Assembly (NCBI RefSeq): GCF_025420585.1 | Contig: NZ_JAOEGB010000020.1 | Span: 62,001 to 126,000 of the forward strand | Reading direction: 5' to 3' | Length of the DNA stretch: 64,000 nt | Origin: Planotetraspora sp. A-T 1434 | GTDB taxonomy: Bacteria; Actinomycetota; Actinomycetes; Streptosporangiales; Streptosporangiaceae | Shown here: in pieces, positions 56,297-64,000 of the stretch | Layout of the letters: each line of letters opens with the position of its first letter | Position numbering within the stretch: position 1 is the first letter of the stretch | The notes under the pieces: generated by a model | Database searches by the model: none | Told to the model about the DNA's origin: nothing | Seen by the model: only the letters and a program-made list of their open reading frames with translations | Made by a program: the position numbers and the translations under genes

Positions 56297-56338
56297 ATGG
56301 GCGAATCATTTAGTCAAGTGACCGAATGATTCGCCCAT
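56297..56338. promoter_or_regulatory. 42-bp palindrome between lon and fic
   Basis: ATGGGCGAATCATT (56297-56310) and its exact reverse complement (56325-56338) flank an inner GTCA-AG-TGAC palindrome with the same centre; only the two bases on each side of the inner part fail to pair. It lies 15 bases upstream of the fic start and 12 bases after the lon stop. It may be a fic operator, a lon terminator, or both. Confidence 0.8.
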
Positions 56339-56349
56339 ATATGTGTGAT

Positions 56350-58710
<2,361 letters not shown>

Positions 58711-58723
58711 GCCTACTCCCAAG

Positions 58724-58744
58724 GTTGAGTTATGCCGACTCAAC
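58724..58744. promoter_or_regulatory. HAIR operator (HspR binding site) upstream of lon
   Basis: GTTGAGT-N7-ACTCAAC matches the HspR-associated inverted repeat CTTGAGT-N7-ACTCAAG except for the outermost base of each arm, which stays symmetric. It lies 14 bases upstream of the lon start. In actinomycetes such sites repress dnaK, clpB and lon until heat shock. Confidence 0.85.
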
Positions 58745-58885
58745 TAACAGGAGCCTCACCGTGTTCCCAGTTTTGCGTCAGTTCGCTGTGAGCGATCGTA
58801 ATCGTGTAATCGCAGCTCTGGCCGCCCGGAATGTCGGTATCGGTCAAACGTGGGGCTGCGTGGCCCGGTGTGCGAACCGGACACC

Positions 58886-60352
58886 ATGATGTCCCCTATG
58901 GAATCAGGCCAGATCCGACTCAGCTCCCCCACAGGGCGATGGATCCTTCTCACGACCGTCCTCGGATCCGGCATGGCGATGCTCGACGGCACCGTGGTCA
59001 ACGTCGCGCTCCCCACCCTCGCCCGCGACCTCGACGCGGGGATCTCGGGACTCCAGTGGACGATCAACGCGTACACCCTCACGCTGGCGGGGCTGATCCT
59101 GCTCGGCGGCTCACTCGGCGACCGGTACGGCAGGCGGAAGGTCTTCCTCATCGGCGTGACGTGGTTCGCGGTCGCGTCGGCCCTGTGCGGCCTCGCCCCG
59201 AACATGCCCGTGCTGATCCTGGCCCGCGCCCTCCAGGGCGTCGGCGGCGCGCTGCTCACCCCGGGATCACTCGCGATCATCCAGGGCAGCTTCGCGCACG
59301 AGGACCGGCCTCGCGCGGTCGGCGCGTGGTCTGGGCTCGGCGGCGTGGCCGCCGCCGTGGGCCCGCTGCTCGGCGGGTGGCTGGTGGAGACGGCCGGCTG
59401 GCGCTGGGTGTTCCTGCTCAACCTGCCACTCGCGGCCGTCGTCGTGGCGGTAGCCGTACGGCACGTGCCGGAGACCAGGGACGTCGACACGCAGGGGCGG
59501 TTCGACGTGCTCGGCTCGGTGCTGGCCGCGCTCGCGCTCGCCGGTCTCACCTACGGCCTGATCCTCGGGGGCCGCGGCTACCTCCCGCTCGCCGTGGGCG
59601 TGGCGCTCGGCGCCTGGTTCGTGATCCTGGAGAGGCGGCGCTCGCCGGACGCGCTCGTTCCCGTGGGGATCTTCGCCTCGCGCGTGTTCACCGCCGTCAA
59701 CATCGTGACGCTGATCATGTACGCGGCGATGGGCGTCGTCTTCTTCCTGCTCGTCGTGCAACTCCAGGTCTCCGCCGGGTTCTCCCCCATCGCGGCCGGG
59801 TCTGCGATGCTGCCGGTGACGATCCTGATGCTGCTGCTGTCGGCCCGCTCGGGTGAGCTGGCCAAGCGGATCGGGCCGCGCGTCCCGATGGCGGCCGGCA
59901 TTCTCACGTGCGCCGCCGGGCTCCTGCTGATGAGCCGGATCGGCCCCGGGTCGTCCTACCTCGTCGACGTGCTGCCCGCGGTGGTCGTCTTCGGGATCGG
60001 CCTGTCCTCCGCGGTGGCTCCGCTGACGGCCACCGTGCTCGCCACGGCCCAGGAGCGGTACGCGGGGGTGGCCAGCGGCGTCAACAACGCCCTCGCCCGC
60101 ACCGGCAGCCTGCTCGCGGTCGCCGCGGTGCCGCCCCTCGTGGGCCTGATGGGCGACGCCTACAACTCACCGGCCGCGTTCACCCACGGCTACCACACCG
60201 CGATGCTGATCAGCGCCGCCATGCTGGCCCTCGCCGCGCTGGTGTCCTTCCTCACCATCAGGACCAACGTGCTGGCCGAGGCTCCCGAGCCGAAGCGCCA
60301 CGTCCACTGCTCGCTGGACGCCCCGCCGCTGGAGCGCGACGGAACGGCCTGA
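58886..60352 (+). CDS. MFS multidrug exporter (DHA2, 14-helix type)
   Basis: About 488 residues with proton-antiporter features: GSGMAMLDGTVVNVALPTLARDL (motif D1 region), the loop 2-3 motif GGSLGDRYGRRKVF, RALQGVGGALLTPGSLAII (motif B) and GGVAAAVGPLLGGWLV (motif C, antiporters). About 14 hydrophobic helices can be counted. It likely exports small hydrophobic compounds. Start choice is uncertain among ATG 58886, 58889 and 58898, with no ribosome-binding site. It stands alone, divergent from lon. Confidence 0.9.
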   Translation: MMSPMESGQIRLSSPTGRWILLTTVLGSGMAMLDGTVVNVALPTLARDLDAGISGLQWTINAYTLTLAGLILLGGSLGDRYGRRKVFLIGVTWFAVASALCGLAPNMPVLILARALQGVGGALLTPGSLAIIQGSFAHEDRPRAVGAWSGLGGVAAAVGPLLGGWLVETAGWRWVFLLNLPLAAVVVAVAVRHVPETRDVDTQGRFDVLGSVLAALALAGLTYGLILGGRGYLPLAVGVALGAWFVILERRRSPDALVPVGIFASRVFTAVNIVTLIMYAAMGVVFFLLVVQLQVSAGFSPIAAGSAMLPVTILMLLLSARSGELAKRIGPRVPMAAGILTCAAGLLLMSRIGPGSSYLVDVLPAVVVFGIGLSSAVAPLTATVLATAQERYAGVASGVNNALARTGSLLAVAAVPPLVGLMGDAYNSPAAFTHGYHTAMLISAAMLALAALVSFLTIRTNVLAEAPEPKRHVHCSLDAPPLERDGTA

Positions 60353-60425
60353 GTTCAGCCAGCCGACGGGGGCGGTTCATGTGCCGGTGGGGCGCGTGTC
60401 CTGATCCCGGGAAACGATCCGGCAC

Positions 60426-61889
60426 ATGAGCGTTTCCCGCCCGTCGACCCGCACGTCAACTCGCACGTGGATCAGGACCGGCGCCCTGCTCGCGGCCGTC
60501 CTCGCCGCTCCAGCGCTCCCTGCCGGTTCTCCGGCCTCCGCCGCACGGAGCTGCCCGGGCGTCCTCACGCCCGGCTTCCTGGCGGTGGCCGCGCCGTACG
60601 CGACCGTGCACGGGCAGCCGCGCGCGGGGACGGTCACCCTGTTCAGCTCGGACAAGACGCTGGGCGGCCTGAAGAAGACGAGAACCCTCATCCAGGGCAC
60701 CGGCGGCATCGGGGACACCCCGGAACGGAACGACGCGTTCGGGTCGGCGCTCGCCAAGGGCGACTTCGACGGCGACGGCTGCGCCGACCTGGCCATCGGC
60801 GCGTCGGAGGAGTTCTTCGGCGCGCCCGTCCCCGGAGCCGACGGGCACGGCGTCGTGCACCTGCTGTTCGGCTCGCCGGACGGCCTCACCCGGGCCGAGA
60901 CCATCGACGTCGCCCACCTCGGGCGCCGGCACGGCACCGACCGGTTCGGAGCGGCCCTCGCCGCCGGGGACCTCGACGGGGACGGCGACGACGAGCTCGT
61001 CGTGGGAGCTCCCGGCATGGACGGCGGAGGCGGCATCGGCGTCTTCGGCATGAAGGACCGCTCGCCGTACGGCATGGGCACGCTGATCACCCAGACGACC
61101 GGCTGGGTGGGGCAGGAGCCCGGCGCGACCGACCAGTTCGGGGCGGCCCTCGCGACCGGCGACTTCGACGGGAACGGCAAGGACGAGATCGCGGTCGGCG
61201 CGCCCGGCGACGGCGGCCTCCGGTACGGCTCGGGCGTCGTGACGATCATCGACCCCCGTGCCCGGCGGGCGGGCGTCTACACCCAGGAGAGCCCGGACGT
61301 GAAGGGCTATGGGGAGAAGTGGGACGCCTTCGGCGCCGCCCTGGCGTCGGGCGACTTCAACGCCGACGGGCGCGACGACCTGGCGATCGGCGTGCCGGGT
61401 GAGGACCTGTCGATGCTCCAGCGCGGCATGGACTACGGCGACGGCGCGGTCAACGTGCTGTACGGCTCGGCCCGCGGCCTGACCGCCCTCGGCAGCGAGG
61501 TCTGGTCGCAGACGGTACTCAAGGGCACGCCGCGTTACTTCGACCGTTTCGGCACGTCGCTGGCCGCCGGTGACCTCAACGGCGACGGGGACGACGAGCT
61601 GGTGGTCGGAGTGCCGGGAGAGGGCGCGGTCCAGGTCATCGCGGGCACCCGGAGCGGCGGCCTGACCCGCAACCACAACCTGCTGCTCACCGGACCGGCG
61701 AACGGCGACTTCGGGGCCTCGATCATGGTCGAGGGCGGGAAGCTACTGGTGGCCGCGCCGGGCACGGGCCGTCTGACGCTCATCGGGACGAAGGCGAAGA
61801 AGGGCTCCTATCCAGGAGTGCTCCCACGCACCGCCCGCGTCATCGACACGGGCGGCGAGGACGACCTCTTCGGCTACGCGCTGAGCTAG
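60426..61889 (+). CDS. Secreted FG-GAP/integrin-alpha-like beta-propeller protein
   Basis: 487 residues with a signal peptide ending near ASAA (residue 40) and one N-terminal Cys. At least five FG-GAP repeats follow, each with a DAFGSAL-like start and a calcium loop: DFDGDGCADLAIG, DLDGDGDDELVVG, DFDGNGKDEIAVG, DFNADGRDDLAIG, DLNGDGDDELVVG. These fold as a calcium-binding beta-propeller outside the cell. Ligand and role are unknown. No enzymatic domain is attached. It is convergent with the PhoD gene, five bases apart. Confidence 0.9.
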   Translation: MSVSRPSTRTSTRTWIRTGALLAAVLAAPALPAGSPASAARSCPGVLTPGFLAVAAPYATVHGQPRAGTVTLFSSDKTLGGLKKTRTLIQGTGGIGDTPERNDAFGSALAKGDFDGDGCADLAIGASEEFFGAPVPGADGHGVVHLLFGSPDGLTRAETIDVAHLGRRHGTDRFGAALAAGDLDGDGDDELVVGAPGMDGGGGIGVFGMKDRSPYGMGTLITQTTGWVGQEPGATDQFGAALATGDFDGNGKDEIAVGAPGDGGLRYGSGVVTIIDPRARRAGVYTQESPDVKGYGEKWDAFGAALASGDFNADGRDDLAIGVPGEDLSMLQRGMDYGDGAVNVLYGSARGLTALGSEVWSQTVLKGTPRYFDRFGTSLAAGDLNGDGDDELVVGVPGEGAVQVIAGTRSGGLTRNHNLLLTGPANGDFGASIMVEGGKLLVAAPGTGRLTLIGTKAKKGSYPGVLPRTARVIDTGGEDDLFGYALS

Positions 61890-61894
61890 CCGGG

Positions 61895-63436
61895 CTAGGC
61901 GTTGAGCTGGGCGTGGCCGGAGGGGATGGTGAAGCAGGCCGAGGTCTTGGCCGGCGCGCCCCGCCTGCTGATGTAGTCGAGCGTGCGGAACTCGGCCCGC
62001 ATCTCCTCCGGTGACACCCGGCAGACGATGTAGCCGCGGCGCTGGTCGATGTAGGAGATGTGCGGGTTCTCCCGGAGGATCTCGGCGATCCGCGCCTCGT
62101 CCCGGTAGCCGTCTCCGTCGCTGGAGATCGACGACGTCACCAGCTCGACCGCCACGCGGGGCGAGCCCGGGTCGCCGAAGTCCGGCCGGAGGTCGGCGGC
62201 GTGGTGCATGTGCGCGTCCCCGGTCAGCACGACGGGGTTGGCCGCACCCGACGCCTTGATGCCTTCGAGCAGTCGCGCCCGGTCCGCCGGGTAGCCGTCC
62301 CAGCTGTCCATGTTGAGCTCGGTGCCCGGCCCGGGCCGGAAGTCGCGCTGGGCCATCAGGACCTGCTGGCCGATGAGGTTCCACCTGGCCCCCGAGCCGG
62401 CGAGCCCGTCCAGCAGCCAGCGGCGCTGGTCCGCGCCGAGGATCGTGCGGCCGGCGTCCAGGCGCTCGTCGCACCCGGCCCGGTCGCCGTCGTCGCAGGC
62501 CTGGTCGTCGCGGAACTGCCGGGTGTCGAGCAGGTGGAAGGCCGCCAGGCTCCCCCACGAGATCCGCCGGTTGATCCGGATCGACGCGCCCCTCGGCACG
62601 CTGGCCCGCCGCAGCGGCATGTTCTCGTAGTACGCCTGGAAGGCGTGGGCCATCCGCTCCCGGAACCCGGGCGCGTCGGTGCTGGAGATCGGCCCCGCCC
62701 AGTTGTTCTCGATCTCGTGGTCGTCGAACGCGACCAGCCACGGCGCCGCCCGGTGGGCCGCCTGGAGGTCGGGGTCGGTCTTGTACTGCCCGTGCCGGAT
62801 CCGGTAGTCGGCCAGGCTCTGGCACTTGTTCCCCGCGTGCGTGCGCACGTTGCCGCCGAGCGCCGTGTAGCCCTGCGGCTCGTACTCGTAGATGTAGTCG
62901 CCCAGGTGCACGACGAGGTCCGGGTCCTGCTCGGCGATCCTCCGGTAGGCCGTGTAGTAGCCGTGTTCCCAGTGCGCGCAGGCCGCGACCACGAAGGTCA
63001 GCGGCGACAGCCCCGCCGGCGCCGTCCGCGTGCGGCCCGCGGGCGACAGATGGCCGCCGGCGCGGAAGCGGTAGAAGTACTCCCGGCCGGGTTGGAGCCC
63101 GCCCACCTCGACGTGGACGCTGTGCGCCTCCGCCGCGCGGGCCGTCGCCGTACCGGACCTGACGACTTCGGAGAAGCCCTCGTCGGAGGCGAGCTGCCAG
63201 TCCACCTCGACGGAGTTGGCGGGCATGCCGCCGAGGCCGTCGGGGGCAGTGGGATCGAGGGCCAGCCGGGTCCAGAGCACGACACCGTCTGAGGTCGGCT
63301 CCCCGGAGGCGATTCCGAGGGCGAACGGATCCTGCCGCGGGGCGCGGCGGGGCAGGGCGGAGCCGGAGAGCAGGAGGCCACCGGCTCCGGCGGCGACAGC
63401 GGACAGGAACACTCGTCGCGAGGCATTCGTCTGCAC
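61895..63436 (-). CDS. phoD: Alkaline phosphatase D (PhoD family), Tat-exported
   Basis: A 513-residue secreted phosphodiesterase/phosphatase. The Tat signal is SRRVFLSAVAAGAGG at about residues 6-20. The N-terminal domain (DPFALGIASGEPTSDGVVLWTRL) is followed by a metallophosphatase core: CAHWEHGYY, VVHLGDYIYEYE, FDDHEIENNW, LTGDAHMHHAADL. It hydrolyses extracellular phosphate esters under phosphate limitation. GTG 63436 is used. No Pho box was identified in the upstream 160 bases, which instead hold a minisatellite. Confidence 0.93.
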   Translation of the reverse strand: MQTNASRRVFLSAVAAGAGGLLLSGSALPRRAPRQDPFALGIASGEPTSDGVVLWTRLALDPTAPDGLGGMPANSVEVDWQLASDEGFSEVVRSGTATARAAEAHSVHVEVGGLQPGREYFYRFRAGGHLSPAGRTRTAPAGLSPLTFVVAACAHWEHGYYTAYRRIAEQDPDLVVHLGDYIYEYEPQGYTALGGNVRTHAGNKCQSLADYRIRHGQYKTDPDLQAAHRAAPWLVAFDDHEIENNWAGPISSTDAPGFRERMAHAFQAYYENMPLRRASVPRGASIRINRRISWGSLAAFHLLDTRQFRDDQACDDGDRAGCDERLDAGRTILGADQRRWLLDGLAGSGARWNLIGQQVLMAQRDFRPGPGTELNMDSWDGYPADRARLLEGIKASGAANPVVLTGDAHMHHAADLRPDFGDPGSPRVAVELVTSSISSDGDGYRDEARIAEILRENPHISYIDQRRGYIVCRVSPEEMRAEFRTLDYISRRGAPAKTSACFTIPSGHAQLNA

Positions 63437-63501
63437 GACACCAGTGCAACCCGCGCGGTCGACGCGCAGCCTCTACGGCCGTGACCCGCACCGAAACCAC
63501 G

Positions 63502-63582
63502 GGTGAACAGTGCTGTTGAACGGCGCTGCTGAACAGCGCCGGTGAGGACAGTGCCGGTGAGGACAGTGCCGGTGAGAGTGCC
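63502..63582. repeat. Noncoding 12-15 bp minisatellite upstream of phoD
   Basis: About six degenerate units related to GGTGAGGACAGTGCC run head to tail. The units at 63541-63555 and 63556-63570 are identical; the outer ones are shorter and diverged. The array lies in the 160-base gap between phoD and the HAD gene, within the phoD promoter region. Confidence 0.8.
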
Positions 63583-63596
63583 ACCGACTGGCCTGA

Positions 63597-64000
63597 TTAC
63601 CCCCGGAGGGCGAGCTTGAGATCGTCCCGCAGTGTCGCGGCGTCGCGGAAGTGGATCCCGGCCATGCCCGCCGCCTCGGCGCCCGCGATGTTCTCCAGGC
63701 GGTCGTCGATGAAGACGATGTCCCCGGGTGGCACGCCGAGTCCCTCCGCGACCCGGCGGTAGATTTCCAGGTCCGGCTTCACCAGGCCCATGCGGCCGCT
63801 GTAGAAGCGCGGGCTGATGGGGGCCATGAACGGCAGCTCGTCGAGCCCGTCCGCGATGCAGACGGGCGCGTTCGACAGCAGCGCCACTGGCACGTCGTCG
63901 GCGGCCAGCTCATCGACGATCGCGACGGTCTCCTCGTTGGGCCGCGACCAGCTCGCGACGTCCATGGCGATCACCCGGTCGAGCTCCGCGCCGCCGAGCG
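63597..64000 (-). CDS. HAD-family hydrolase, 5' end beyond the window
   Basis: The last 134 codons or so of a HAD-IA type phosphatase/dehalogenase. The motifs present are motif II VALLSNAP, the motif III Lys in MGLVKPDLEIYRRVAEGLGV and motif IV IVFIDDRLENIAGAEAAGMAGIHF. Motif I (the nucleophile Asp) lies right of the window. The frame stays open to base 64000, so the internal GTG at 63974 is not taken as the start. The substrate is unknown. Confidence 0.88.
   Translation of the reverse strand, partial: LGGAELDRVIAMDVASWSRPNEETVAIVDELAADDVPVALLSNAPVCIADGLDELPFMAPISPRFYSGRMGLVKPDLEIYRRVAEGLGVPPGDIVFIDDRLENIAGAEAAGMAGIHFRDAATLRDDLKLALRG

Noticed and set aside
59700-59725. CTGATCATGTACGC in the MFS gene as a further member of the CGTGATCATGCA family
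   Set aside because: Only the TGATCATG core is shared, it encodes a transmembrane helix, and there is no second copy at 51-53 bases.
61743-63584. Long leftward open frame through phoD in another frame
   Set aside because: Its N terminus is translated minisatellite and the rest is Arg/Pro/Ala shadow; the PhoD frame has a Tat signal and metal motifs.

Overview
The window is about 72% G+C-style actinomycete chromosome: GTG/TTG starts, GC3-saturated codons, many ATGA start/stop overlaps and several probably leaderless genes. The mix of a divergent NRPS locus, CydDC, class II DAHP synthase, an S-adenosyl methyltransferase of the PF04672 type, HspR-type control of lon and two-domain universal stress proteins fits a filamentous actinomycete. 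Streptosporangiaceae or a relative is my best guess, but the sequence does not prove the family. I found no tRNA, rRNA, CRISPR array, intact insertion sequence or integrase.

Layout. 1-4.7 kb: sugar catabolism (glucokinase, KDPG aldolase, a GH13 alpha-glucosidase, and an MsiK-like sugar ABC ATPase) with a LacI-type operator between the last two. 4.7-6.9 kb: an ACT-domain protein and an orphan sensor kinase. 6.9-20 kb: a compact nonribosomal peptide locus. It has a leftward C-A-T-TE-MFS megaprotein and a rightward operon of C-A-T-C-A-T NRPS, MbtH protein and a free-standing condensation-like protein. The two sides share a 208-bp AT-rich intergenic region. Three adenylation domains with no separate tailoring genes suggest a small (about three-residue) peptide whose exporter is fused to the synthetase that releases it.

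20-28.6 kb: a secreted esterase, then a nonulosonic (sialic-like) acid surface-glycan locus. It opens with one polypeptide joining CMP-sugar synthetase, KdsC-like phosphatase and NeuB-type synthase, followed by a GT2, a polysialyltransferase-like protein, an unrelated pirin, and two leftward glycosyltransferase-like genes. 28.6-33 kb: aldo/keto reductase, secreted sulfatase, aldose epimerase, APH-type kinase and a small secreted peptide. 33-41.4 kb: FAD monooxygenase, DAHP synthase, methyltransferase, thioredoxin, cytochrome oxidase subunit I and a large secreted nuclease. 41.4-45.4 kb: a leftward stress/acetylation operon (Pat-like GNAT/acyl-CoA-ligase protein plus universal stress proteins).

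45.6-48.6 kb: an ArsR/SRPBCC operon with a readable promoter-operator, a VOC protein, a WYL regulator and a short remnant of a conjugation-type ATPase. 48.6-52.2 kb: cydD-cydC, carrying a repeat family both inside cydD and just after cydC. 52.2-58.8 kb: HtrA-type protease, acyl-CoA synthetase, autoinhibited Fic protein under a 42-bp palindrome, and lon under a HAIR operator. 58.8-64 kb: MFS exporter, FG-GAP protein, PhoD phosphatase and the 3' part of a HAD hydrolase.

The most unusual features are the NRPS-TE-MFS fusion with a cysteine in the thioesterase nucleophile position, the three-in-one nonulosonate enzyme, the CGTGATCATGCA repeat arrays at cydDC, the palindrome at fic, and repeated in-frame expansion of 12-51 bp tandem repeats in at least seven genes.
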